A DNA stretch of 64,000 bases from NCBI GenBank assembly GCA_019426215.1, contig CM033402.1, positions 8,991,246 through 9,055,245 of the forward strand, in the 5' to 3' direction. Source of the stretch: Buddleja alternifolia. Taxonomy: Eukaryota; Streptophyta; Magnoliopsida; Lamiales; Scrophulariaceae. The notes under the pieces were generated by a model. The model was not told where the DNA came from and did no database searches. It saw nothing but the letters and a program-made list of their open reading frames with translations. How positions within the stretch are numbered: position 1 is the first letter of the stretch; each line of letters opens with the position of its first letter. The position numbers were made by a program, and so were the translations under genes. Positions 1 to 10,585 of this stretch are shown here, piece by piece.

Positions 1-70
1 AAAGCTCGCATAGTATCAAGCCGAGCATGAGCCTTACCAGGCTCGGCTCGCTCAACTTGATTAACAAGCC
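1..70. repeat. Dispersed GCTCG-rich repeat fragment
   Basis: The first bases contain a cluster of GGCTCG/CTCGC words followed by a phrase meaning 'AACAAGCC'. The same style of sequence (GAGCTCGAGC, AACAAGCCGAGCTC) recurs near 40120-40290 and 41927-42310, which suggests a dispersed repeat family. The piece is cut by the window edge, so class and ends cannot be set. 71-197 is AT-rich with no recognisable feature. Confidence 0.35.
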
Positions 71-206
71 TACCTTCACATATTATTATATTTAGATTAG
101 GTTAATAAAATTTAATACCTATAAATGGAAATTTTCTCATAGTGTTCATCAAAATTTGATTTCAATTTTACTAACTATGAATGAGTAAATTATGTAATAA
201 TAAGTA

Positions 207-1701
207 GGGAAATTCACACCAATGGTCCCCCATGTGGACACATTGTGTCACTTTAGTCCCTCATGTCAAAAAATTAGCACTTTCGTCCCTCATGTCATTA
301 AATTGTATCATGTTGGTCCCTCTTTTCAATTTTCTCCACAAATGCAGGGGCATTTTCGTCCTTTAACCTTTATTTTTGGGATATTCACTCAAATTGTGTC
401 ACTTTATAATTTAGTTGTGCGCGTCTTCACGAGAAAATTCATAACTCATTGTAGAAAGCTCAGATTCATGAACCGTTTTATTCCCATGAAACTAGACACA
501 TAGGTCAATCCACACGTATATCCCACATAATCAGGAGAACTCTAGAACAATGCAGTTTTGTATTCAAAGTTAGATAAAAATCTATCGGCCGTACAGGCAG
601 CTGTGCGCGTCTTCACGAGAAAATTCATAACTTATTGTAGAAAGCTCAGATTTATGAATCGTTTTATTTCCATGAAACTAGACACATAGGTCTATCCACG
701 AATATATCCCACATAATTAGGAAAACTCTAGAACAAAGCAGGTTTGTATTCAAAATTAGCTAGAAATCTGTCGGCTGTGCAGACAGCTGTGCGCGTCTTC
801 ACTAGAAAATTCATAACTCATTGTCGAAAGTTCGGATTCATGAACCGTTTTATTCCTATGAAACTAGACACATAGGCCTATCCACTCGTATATCCCACAT
901 AGTTATGAGAACTCTATAACAAAGCAGGTTTGTATTCAAAATTAGCTAAAAATCTGTTGGCTGTGCAGACAGCTGTGCGCGTCTTCACGAGAAAAATCAT
1001 AACTCATTGTGGAAAGCTCGGATTCATGAATCGTTTTATTCCCATGAAACTAGATACATAGGTCTATCCACACGTATATCTCACATAATTAGGAGAACTC
1101 TAGACAAAGCAGGTTTGTATTCCAAAAATTAGCTAAAAATCTGTCGGCTGTGCAGACAGCTGTGCGCGTCTTCACGAGAAAATTCATAACTCATTGTAGA
1201 AAGCTTGGATTCATTAACCGTTTTATTCCCATGAAACTAGATACATAGGACTATCCACGCGTATATCCCACATAATCAAGAGAACTCTAGAACAATGCAG
1301 TTTTGTATTCAAAGTTAGCTAAAAATCTGTCAGTTGTGCAGATAATTGTGCGCGTCTTCACGAGAAAATTCGTAACTCATTGTAGAAAGTTCGGATTCAT
1401 GAATCGTTTTCTTCCCATGAAACTAGACACATAGGTCTATGCATACATATATCACACATAATTAGGAGACGTCTAGAACAAATCAGTTTTATATTCAAAG
1501 TTAGCTAAATGAAATTGAAAAGAGGGAGCAACATGAGGCACTAAAGTGACGAAAATGTCCCTGCATTTGTGGAGAAAATTGAAAAGAGGGACCAACATGA
1601 TACAATTTAATGACATGAGGGACGAAAGTGCTAATTTCTTGACATGAGGGACTAAAGTGACACAATGTGTCCACATGAGGGACCATTGGTGTGAATTTCC
1701 C
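207..1701. mobile_element. Non-autonomous Mutator-like element (MULE) with long TIRs
   Basis: The left end starts GGGAAATTCACACCAATGG and the right end is its reverse complement. The similarity continues for about 150 bp through several copies of a 'GGTCCCTC/AGTCCCTCATGT' word. The element is flanked by a perfect 9-bp direct repeat, TAATAAGTA (198-206 and 1702-1710), the target-site duplication length expected for Mutator-like elements. No transposase is present; the short ORFs in the TIRs are fortuitous. The interior is a tandem array (separate entry). It would have to be mobilised in trans. Call, ends and TSD are read directly; assignment to the Mutator superfamily follows from 9-bp TSD plus long TIRs. 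Confidence 0.85.
417..1508. repeat. Six-copy 186-bp tandem repeat inside the MULE
   Basis: The word GTGCGCGTCTTCAC begins at 417, 603, 789, 975, 1162 and 1348, giving periods of 186, 186, 186, 187 and 186. Each unit also shares GAAAATTCATAACTCATTG, a GAAACTAGACACATAGG block and an AACTCTAGAACAA block. Copies differ at scattered positions, so the array is not very recent. It fills almost the entire interior between the TIRs. Confidence 0.93.
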
Positions 1702-1817
1702 TAATAAGTATGTTCTGTATTAATATTCTTTTCATAAAGCCAACATTATCTGTTTTAGCACGGGATTACAAGTACCAATTTTAATGCTTCACATTTTCTT
1801 ACCGAATCATTGGGCAG

Positions 1818-1892
1818 CTCGTAACTGAAAGCGAGAAATTGAGACTGAAAAGGCTGGAGGAGCTTGGCAAGAACATTGATTCCCTTCGCTAA
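1818..1892 (+). other. Possible terminal coding exon (unknown product)
   Basis: After a plausible 3' splice site (CAG at 1815-1817) there are 24 charged, helical codons ending in TAA. They read LVTESEKLRLKRLEELGK followed by NIDSLR. This has the look of the C-terminal end of a coiled-coil protein rather than random AT-rich sequence. No upstream exon is visible because the MULE lies immediately upstream, so it may be a gene whose 5' part lies left of the window or a fragment. Product not recognised. Confidence 0.25.
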
Positions 1893-2191
1893 GAAATATT
1901 AACAACTTTATTTCAAGAAATTTACTGCGGATTTTGATGTTCCGAATATTAATTTGACGTTGTTGCTATGTTTTTTGTGAACTTAGGATGTTTCTAGCTT
2001 TCCTATGAAGTGTGTGAGAATATATCTACCAGTTACAAAATTTTAATGTTTGATTTCCTTCTTGTAATACTGATGTTATGTAATCATTTGTGGTGGTGTT
2101 TCATTTTGTTTCATTATTCCGTGATAGCAAGTTGATATCATGACTTATACAAACTTTCATGGCTTTACGTTCTCGTATAATTATAATTACG

Positions 2192-2717
2192 TGAGGTAGG
2201 ACAAAAAAGCCATGTTTGGAGTTTCTTCAAGATGTGGAAAAATTATAACTTTTGATCCGGGTGGAGATATGAAGTATTTTACATATGTGCGCGAGACCTA
2301 TTCAAGCTTTATGGCGTGTTCAACAACATAGTTGTTGATAGTAATTTTTGAGTTACAATTATGTCGTTTTGGTAACTTTAGGGCTACTTTTCTATTTTTT
2401 CTTTATTTTAGACGAATTTTCTATTATTTTTGTTCAAGTTGAGTCCTAGTCCCCTTCTACATTAGTTAGAATAAATTATATTTGGTTTAGATTAAGTTAG
2501 AAGAGCCCTATTAGCTACAGAAGTAGGTTAGAATAGTTCAAATATTTCTAGGATTCAACATAAATATAGCTTGTTAGTTTATATTTCAGAATTATTCTAG
2601 TTTATTATCAATAAAATTATCCAGAATTTATCTATATTTTCGAGTTTCTCGAATTATCCGAAAATTTTAAAGACATGCCTTTTAATTTCTCAAAGTCTAC
2701 TGGCTTCTACTGCGTCA
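2192..2717 (+). mobile_element. Diverged solo LTR of a Ty3/gypsy family related to the 50-54 kb element
   Basis: The start (TGAGGTAGGACAAAAAAGCC) aligns with the LTR start at 50116 (TGATGTAGAACACGAAGCC). A central 'ATAACTTTTGATC' block and the end (GCTTCTACTGCGTCA against GCTTCTGCTCCGTCA) also align, in the same order. It is bounded by TTACG (2187-2191) and TTACA (2718-2722), a 5-bp duplication with one change. No internal region or second LTR is attached, so a solo LTR left by LTR-LTR recombination is the simplest reading. Confidence 0.65.
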
Positions 2718-2765
2718 TTACACAAGTAACAAATTCTATTTAATTGGGACTCATCACCAGTGATT

Positions 2766-2960
2766 TCAAACCCAAACCAGCCCAGCCCAGCCGGTCGGAC
2801 CGATTGAACCACCACCCGGCCCATAAAATGTCCCGAGTTAGACCCTCAAGTTGGTACAAACTTAAAACTGCTTTATTTTTGCAGAACCGCTAAAATCGAC
2901 GGTTCAACCAATAAACCGATTGACCCGGTCCCGGGTCATGAGAACCAGTTGATTCTTTAT
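2766..2960. repeat. GC-rich dispersed repeat remnant
   Basis: A locally GC-rich block begins with AACCAGCCCAGCCCAGCC and contains CGGTTCAACCAATAAACCG and GACCCGGTCCCGGGTC. Its two ends are roughly complementary in word content (GGTCGGACCG/TTGAACC against GGTTCAACC/GACCCGGTCC). This suggests a decayed inverted-repeat transposon or MITE, but no TSD could be fixed. No gene is seen between the solo LTR and the copia LTR. Confidence 0.35.
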
Positions 2961-3000
2961 ACATTTCAAAAGTACCTATAAACTGTATCAAACCAAGTTT

Positions 3001-3223
3001 TGTTAAGAATATGTAAACAAACGAGAGAAAATGAAGTTCATTATGAAGAAAATTCAGAAGATTACATAATGAATTGTCTTAGGCAACAAAAGGAAGCCTA
3101 GCTATTTATACTAAAACAAAAAACTAACTTAAGCAACGGCTAGTTAAGATAAATAAAGGCCAAAATAAAAGCGCTATTTCTAATAATACTTTTAGTGTTA
3201 CTTTACAAAGCCTATTCTCAACA
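3001..3223 (-). repeat. 3' LTR of copia A, with adjacent polypurine tract
   Basis: Read on the minus strand it begins TGTTGAGAAT and ends ATTCTTAACA, the usual TG...CA termini. It is preceded by the purine tract AAGGGGGAG (minus strand of 3224-3232). Most of it aligns base for base with 16651-16856. Confidence 0.87.
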
Positions 3224-3233
3224 CTCCCCCTTG

Positions 3234-5483
3234 AGGACTCCAAGCTTGTTAGGGAGATACTCAAACTTAATTGTTCCAAGAGCCTTTGTGAGAAAATCTA
3301 CAGGCTGTTCTTGTGAAGGAACATATTGTGTGATGATTAATCCTTGTTGAATCTTTTCCCTTATAAAATTGCAATCCACCTCAATGTGTCTCTCATGGAA
3401 AATTGGATTGGTAGCCAACTGCATAGCTGATTTACTGTCTGTATGGACTTTAACTGGAAGAGAAACATCAATCTTAATAACCACATGATTTCACTTGTAA
3501 CCATGGTTCAAAGTTTCTTTTCTTTTCACGGTTTCCACCTTGTTTCTAGCAATTTTCAAGTTTTTCATGACGTTTACGAAACGTTTCTTATATTTAAGAA
3601 CTCGAAATTTATCATCGAAACGAAATTTTAATCCTTGCTTGTAACAGATCCCAAGGCTCTATACTCTGCTTCTGTTGAACTCCCAGACACAATACTTTGC
3701 CTTTTCACTTTCCAAGACACCAATGAACCTCCTAACTTGATTGTATTACCAGTTAGCGAATTTCTAGTCATAAGACATGAGGCCTTATCTGAATCACAAA
3801 AAGCATTTAACTCAAAATTAGAATGAGCAGAAAAGAACATACCAAGGCCTGTCTTACCTTTCAAATACCTCAAAACCTGTACATGGCATCAACATGAGAT
3901 TTTCTAGGAGAATGCATAAATTGGCTTAAAATTTGCACTGCATATCCAATATCAGGTCTAGTGATGCAGGGATAAATCAGCTTCCCTACAATCTTTTGAT
4001 ATTCTGTAATATTGTCAACAATATGATCATTATCATCATGGTCTGTAAACCTAACATTTTGCTCCACAGGAACATTCAAAGGTTTACAGCTTAACATACC
4101 AGTTTCACTTAATAAATCCAACGTATACTTCCTTTGATTCATTATCATTTCCTTTCTTGATCTAGCAATCTCAATGCCAAGAAAGAATTTCAACTCTCCT
4201 AAATCCTTCATATGAAAAGTACTATTCAAGTAATCTTTACATTCATTTGTAAGAGAGAGATCAATACGACTGACTAAGATATCATCAACATAAACAAGTA
4301 AAAACACTAAACTGCTCCCCTTTGTTTTTACAAACAAAGAGTAGTCATTCTTTGACCGAACAAAATCATGAGCATTCATAGCAGTTGTAAATTTGTAATT
4401 CCACTGCCTTGAAATTTGCTTCAAACCATATAAAGATTTCAAAAGTCTACATACCTTGATTTTGTTGTCTGTTTTACCTGGAAAATTGAAACCTTGTGGA
4501 ACTGTAATGTATACTTCTTCATTAATATCTCCTTTAGAGAAAAACATTTGTTACATCCATTTGCTGCAACAGATATCATAATTCTAACAGTAACATGATT
4601 GGCTACAGGAGAAAAGGTCTCATTGTAATCAATGCCTTCTAATCGAGTATAGCCTTTAGCTATCAACTTTGTTTTATATCTATCTATGGTTCCGTCAGAT
4701 TTATATTTACTATTATAGACCCAGTTACATCCTATAGGTTTTTTATTAGGAGGTAAGTCTACAATTTCCCAAGTCTTATTCAATTCTAAATCATGTATCT
4801 CAGTTTCCATGGCCTTTTGCCATTCATTGATTTGTTTAGCTTCATGAAAAGTATTAGGAATGGATATAGGAATGGATATACTAGATAAGGCAGTAAGATA
4901 AGCCCTGTATTTAGTACTCAACCCATCATAATGCATATAATGAGACAAATGATACTTTACCATCTTAACATGATTAGAATCAGAATTAAAAGGAGAAGTA
5001 TAGTCCATTGACCAATAAGGTGCCCTATTTACTCTGTCTGATCACCTAAGAACAGGATTATCATTATGAGTAATATGTGGAACATTACCAGGATTAATAT
5101 TTACACTATCATGAGTATCCAATTGATCATTAACAGGCATATCAGAACCATTATCAACCACATCAAAATCTGTTAGATGATCAATAGAAGAATGAGTGTT
5201 ACCTTGTGTAGTGTATGACAATATAAATTCATCATGATAAAGTCTCATGTCATGAACAAGAAGCTTTTGCTTGTCCTTATCATTGATTGAAATAGCAAAA
5301 GGAAAACATATTCATTAAATAGAACATCTCTATAGACAAAAAAATTGTTAGTCTTTAAATCCAACAGTTTATAACCTTTTTGTGCAGGAGCATATACCAT
5401 GAAAACGCATAGTTTTGATCTATGCTGGAATTTATCATACTGTGGTATAATCTTAGCAAAACAAAGACAGCCAAAAGCTCTAA
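3234..5483 (-). pseudogene. copia A pol, 3' part: integrase end, reverse transcriptase, RNase H (broken)
   Basis: Pieces in order on the minus strand are as follows. The integrase C-terminal end starts LRAFGCLCFAK at the Harbinger border. An RT N-terminal section (4439-5008) contains KPIGCNWVY and AKGYTRLEGIDY. RT continues in another frame (3870-4547) with SLYGLKQ, the active-site motif YVDD and KDLGELKFFLGI. RNase H (3628-3873) has EAEYRALG, and the RNase H end (3234-3484) has TDSKSAMQLATNP and FLTKALG. At least one frameshift lies near 4440-4550, a stop separates 5042-5248 from the next block, and about 140 bp of unrelated sequence interrupts RNase H (3485-3627). The catalytic YVDD is intact, but no full polyprotein can be made. 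Confidence 0.85.
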
Positions 5484-6783
5484 GGGCTAGTTTGGTATGG
5501 AATGTAGGAAAAGGAGAGATAATCCCATCTGGAGATAAAAACACTGTTGAAGTTTAGAAAAACCTAATCTATCTTTTGTTTGGTATGGTGGAAAAAAATC
5601 ATTCCATTTATCATGTCTTATGTTTGGTGTTGGTGATTAGTTTGAGGATAAAGTCAAAATTCCATTTTTATCCCCACTTAAAGAAACGTTTTTTTTTTGG
5701 GCTCTCTTTATGTGAGAATCGTTAAATGCCTACATAGCCATTCTTTTTTACTTTGCTGATATTCATTCTTTCAATACTCAAAACCCTAAACCAGTAAAAA
5801 TCCCAAAAAAAAATCTGTCGGACTCGTTCTTCTACGGTAAGAGTTCTTCATCTCCTCAACTCGTTGAAGGGACGCGCCATAGGTAAGGAGATTACTTATT
5901 ATTCGAATATTTTTTCCAACCTCGCAAGGGATTTGCACCGTAATTGTGTTTTATTTATTGCTTTTGTTTTAATTTTGTCCGCAGATCTAAAGAAGTTTGG
6001 CTGCGAATTTTTTACCATTGTTGTGGCTCGTCTTATCACAATCACTAAGGTAAAACATAATTTAATTTTTGTTTAGAAAACTATATGATATTAGTGGTGG
6101 TTGGTTAGAATCCTAAAAAAAAAAAATTGAAAAACATCTAAATCCGTATATGTAGTCTGATAATGATGCAAATTTTGACCTTCCTTTCTCAGTAGATGTA
6201 ATATTAGTTTTTTGAGCTTTTGATTATAAAATTCGATGATTATTTTTTCGCTCCAAAAATTGCCTAGTTAAGTCCTCTGATTTTATATCTATATTGGGCA
6301 TTTGTGTATGCTTCTAGGCTACTTTTATATTAATGTAGTAAAACTGTGGCAGTATCTGTACATTGTAATTGTTTTTATGTAGTATTAGGGTTGGGTTGTT
6401 TGAATACATGGGCAAACCATGCCATTATATGGAACATACAATAGCATGTCACCAGAGGAGCTTTACGGTGCCTTACTGATGCCTACTTAACTAGTGATGA
6501 TATATTTTTGCATAATGAAATTTTTTCACTCCGTAAAAAACATTATGAATTAGATTGACAACCATATAAATTGTTGTTTGTATACATTCTTGATTTTTAT
6601 TTAAAATAGCTATCATGTCATAATGCTCCTATATTGCAAAGGAATAATAGGACAAATCACATTGATTCAAGTTATAAGTTTCTTGAATTTTGTTATATTT
6701 TTGAACATTTTAGTCAAGACTTGTACCTATTGATAACGGTATCTTAACAAAGTGTAAATTAATATCATATAGTTTCATAGACT

Positions 6784-7326
6784 ATGATGAACAATACTGG
6801 TGGATCAACACGTAGCAGGGGTAGCAGTAGCACCTACAGTTCTCGTAGTTTTGGGCCTGTCGGTGAGGACCCTGTTACTTGCGGATGTGGCTTTAGGTTA
6901 AATACGCAGATGTCCACAACGAAAAAGAACCCGGGATGGCGTTTTATCACGTGTCCTATTCGAGACGTACGTTCTCACCACATATTCCTACATAACTTAC
7001 ATGTCATTCATTTACAACTTTATTAGATGTGTTATCTTTGAACATAATCGAGTACCTGTGAATGACAGGCACACAGTTGCAGATTGTTCAAGTGGACTGA
7101 TAATGAAATTCCTCCGGGTACTCTCCAAATTATTAGAGATTTGGAAGACCATGCCTGAGCCATGGAGGGTAGACTGAACAGACTTAATCACATGTATTAG
7201 CGTATGATATTTGTGTCGGTGCTTTCTTGGATCGTTTTACTTTTTGTTTTCATTTTGACAAACCTGGTAGTGTTCAATGTTGTGAAATCACCTCTCAGCA
7301 AGTTGCCATTAGGCTACATGGTTTGA
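6784..7326 (+). pseudogene. GRF-type zinc-finger, single-TM protein (two premature stops)
   Basis: Exon 1 (6784-6966) encodes a Ser-rich start, then CGCGFRLNTQMSTTKKNPGW and RFITCP. The intron 6967-7068 has GT...AG ends, and exon 2 continues ...CRLFKWTDNE. This is the CxCG...NPG.RF..C...C..F.W.D.E pattern of the GRF zinc finger, a nucleic-acid-binding fold. In the same frame come a short heptad-like segment and a hydrophobic stretch (FVSVLSWIVLLFVFILTNLV), typical of the small plant GRF proteins with a C-terminal membrane anchor. TGA (7156-7158) and an in-frame TAG a little further on interrupt it; the natural stop is at 7324-7326. The gene lies inside the Harbinger element and runs opposite to the transposase. 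Its upstream region 5700-5880 looks like a 5' leader. Confidence 0.7.
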
Positions 7327-8116
7327 TTTTATCGAATTGGTCCTAATTCTACGTACTTTAAAGTTAATGACGTGATGATATAATTGTTTTGTTGTCTTAT
7401 CTTATTGACAATTGTACTTATCAACATAATATTTAGAATCTTATTTATAAACACCTAGTTATATGTGTAGTTCAACTTCATTATAGTTTGTATCTGTTAT
7501 CAATTCTACTGTGTGAGCTGTATAAATGCTCCATTTTGCACACCAAAACATTGGTTATTTCAATACACAATGTAATTTTGAAAATGATCATGCTTTGTCC
7601 GAAATATGTATGATTTGATTAGATATGTATTGAGTGCTGTATTTTAATTCAGGATTACCAAGCCATGTGCCATGTGCCATGTGTCATGTGCCATTTGACA
7701 ACGACTCTTACGTAACCAATTCACTCCCACCTACCTATTTCTAACATAGAAAACTCCTAATTAATGAGTATCTGTATTGATAATTATAATTTTTATACAT
7801 TGCTTTATCATTTAGTCTTGTTAAAATACACTCACTTTAATGGTTGTGCTCTATTAAAGTATAAACAACATGAATGCTAATGAAAACCATGCAGAAAATC
7901 TGGACCATAGGGCATAACACTCAACTGTGTATTCTAAAACTAATTACTGAAGACCATTATATGATAAAAATAGTGTCACACAAATGCATCCTTTGATACA
8001 ATCATTGTGAGTCAATGTAAACTTTTTAGTGAAGTGATTTTAAAGTGTGCAAATTATAATTTTATGCATTCTACAAAAAAAGGGTCACATGCAATGTATG
8101 TAATAAAACCATTACT

Positions 8117-8247
8117 GATTCGGTTTTGAGCCCTGGGTATGGAAAAAATTCTCCTTGAGAGAGTTAGCCCCCCATTTCCTGGGGATGTTCCCGACTCGAG
8201 CAGTATTAGTCTGATCCGAAAAGGGTTAGGACAGCTGTGGGAAACCT
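8117..8247 (+). mobile_element. Short SINE-like insertion with 16-bp target duplication
   Basis: A 131-bp insert is bounded by TAATAAAACCATTACT (8101-8116) and TAATAAAACTATTACT (8248-8263), a 16-bp direct repeat with one mismatch. The body starts GATTCGGTTTTGAGCCCTGG, reminiscent of a tRNA B box. It continues through a GAGAGTTAGCCCCCCATTTCC block, a motif style I associate with plant tRNA-derived SINEs. The usual A-box section is not visible, so it is probably 5' truncated. Long, variable TSDs are a hallmark of LINE-mediated retroposition. Confidence 0.68.
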
Positions 8248-9527
8248 TAATAAAACTATTACTATAAAAAAGTAAACAAATACCATTTAGTTTATGGATG
8301 GGCTATTTTTCCTCCATTTTGATTCAAAATAACATCTATGCTATTCCTATTTGCCATTGTTCTGATTATATGCATGAATTGAAATGCATGTAATTATAAA
8401 TGCAGTCATATTTTATCACAAAATTTTGAATGACCGGTGAATGCCTGACCCAATTATTATATTAGCTCTAATTGTTACAGATAATTTTCTCAAATTCAAT
8501 TACCCATTTCTCAACACTTCTTAGCAAATATTACGCTGATTCTATCTCTAGAATGCACGAAGATGCAATGTAGGTCATTAAAACACTTGATATACCAATA
8601 TATACACAATACCAAGAAGCCAAAAGTATATGACTTGTGAGTAATCTCTATATGACATGAAATTGGTTCGTTTGAATATAAAGTGAGTGCATATCATAGG
8701 AATGCATATTTCTATGTACATACAATGCATATAAGTAACAGTTATGAAAAACTATTATTTGGCCATAGGATTTGATCATTTAATAGATGACATATTTTTC
8801 CTAGTATTATGTATAATTGAGTAATTTTGTTATTAATAGGTTCAGAAGCTGTAAATGGAAATTGAATGCATATCTGTCCAAGTGATATTTTGCATATCTA
8901 GAGAAAATCTAGCTGAATCTGATTTTATTTGCCTTATATCTATTCAAAGAGTTTTAAAGCGATTGTATATATGTATGTGAAACCTATATGTAATTCTTTT
9001 TGGAGGCTTGAATTGAAATCTTTATAGGTAATAGCAACAAAAATATTATGTTATCAAATTGTATGTAGGATCAAGACCTGGCTAAATTATTGTATTATCT
9101 AAAATTGTTTAATAGTATATTGGGGACAAAATAAAGCTCATTCAAAAATTCATTCAATGCATGTCTGTAATGTGAATCTTTACATATCCAAACAAAATCT
9201 AGTGGAAATCTTAGATTGGAAGGCCTATACCTGGATGCAGGATAGATCATTAAAATACTTACAAGCCTAAACTACACAATGTTTTAACTGAACTTAATGT
9301 TGTTTAGGATAAAATATGCATTGAATTACATATTATATTTGTGTGGTTTAGGCTTTAATGGAATTCTCTTAACTGTTCATTCTAATTTCATATATGCATT
9401 GTAGTTGCTTAATAGTGAAGTTACAATGATCATCATTTTCGGATCTTGAAATTCTTGTAAATTCCATAGGCTCTATTACTTTGGATATTAAATTACATGT
9501 TAATTATTAGTCGTATCTTGCCAGAGT

Positions 9528-9806
9528 ATTCCCGTGGAGGCATGGATGAAGTACAATATGTTGCGGTTTAATAAAGCATTGTTGAGGGTGCCAACATGGG
9601 GATGCAAGCGATGGGAAGTGAACCTCAAATGGATAAATCGGTTTAATTCGTCTCAGGGATCTGATTAGGGAACATTTGCACTGAAAGAAGGCTGGTGGAC
9701 TTTTGCCAAAGAAAACGAAATAAAGGCTCGACACACATGCCATTTTGAGATAACAGCGGAGGAAGAAAACGTCGTACAATTTGATGTGAACATTCAGAGG
9801 GGTTAA
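9528..9806 (+). pseudogene. B3 DNA-binding-domain-like exon remnant
   Basis: One frame gives a B3-like pattern: IPVEAWMKYN, then LLRVPTWGCKRWEVNLKW, then LKEGWWTFAKENEIKARHTC followed by HFEIT, ending FDVNIQRG and TAA at 9804-9806. The spacing W-x-V...GW..F...N.....C.FE fits the second half of plant B3 domains (REM-like). A single in-frame TAG (9666-9668) breaks it. It sits inside Harbinger A, on the strand opposite the transposase, about 260 bp past the Myb/SANT exon. It may be a captured host fragment. Family assignment is by motif only. Confidence 0.5.
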
Positions 9807-10063
9807 CATTTGAGGGAGATTCACATTGATGGGTTTGGAATGAACTTGGGTCTCTTTTCCCGTGTGGTTGTGAATTGTTGGCTATAATCATATTTTCAGT
9901 TATGTAACATTATTTTGATGAATATTTATCCTTTTAGTACTCGATTTGGTGGTATATGGAAGTTGACAACTACAAAGAGAAATAAGAATTAAATTACATA
10001 AACAAGACTTATTTTATTATAGAAAGAAATACTAATTAGAAAAGCTTGCACTAGCAAGCACAA

Positions 10064-10336
10064 TCATAAACAGTAGACTAAAAAAACACAAAAAGCTAAA
10101 ATTAAAGTCCTTACAAACTTTTCCCGTGTTGTCCCGGGAAATGCTTGTATCAGAGCTTGTTCAAGTAGATTTTGGTACCCACTTTTGAACCCGTTATCTG
10201 CTTTGTATCCATTCACAACTAAAGCTTTCATTGCGTTCGCCAAAACCTTTTCACCTTCCACAGTCCAACCTCTTCTACAAGTCTTCGGGATACACTCATT
10301 GGGGGCTACACCATTCTTCCTATTCATCCTGCTCAT
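10064..10336 (-). pseudogene. Myb/SANT-like protein of Harbinger A (first exon, rest lost)
   Basis: The 90-codon ORF contains RRGWTVEGEKVLANAMKAL, then NGYKADNGFKSGYQNLLEQ and AFPGT. These match the start of the Myb_DNA-bind_3 domain of plant PIF/Harbinger ORF1 proteins, which help the transposase enter the nucleus and bind element ends. A splice donor (GTAAGG) follows soon after FPGT. The second half of the domain (INSKIxVWKK, SGxGWN), which is visible in the second Harbinger, is not found downstream, so the gene is truncated or rearranged. It lies downstream of the transposase on the same strand. Confidence 0.7.
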
Positions 10337-10585
10337 AAATAAATACCAAAAAGTGTACCAACCACAACATTATACCCCCATAACTAAAACACATCCCCAT
10401 TTAAAAATAAAATTACTCGACAATTGAAAAGCATATCAACACTAAATAAGAGCATAATTTCATACACCACACATTGAAGATTCAGATGTATAAAACATAC
10501 ATTGTTTAACAGGTTCAAATATGTTATAAACAATCTGTTTAAGTCTTCAATAAAACTACAATATCCACCCACTTAAAATGTATGT

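Noticed and set aside
222..503. 93-codon ORF at the left MULE end as a gene
   Set aside because: It is made of the TIR phrase repeats, and a similar ORF appears in the opposite TIR because the ends are inverted copies.
417..1508. Regular repeats resembling a CRISPR array
   Set aside because: The unit is 186 bp with diverged copies and no short-repeat/unique-spacer structure; it lies inside a plant MULE.
9507..9891. Minus-strand ORFs of 82 and 105 codons
   Set aside because: They are antisense shadows of the B3-like exon on the plus strand; no domain is recognisable.
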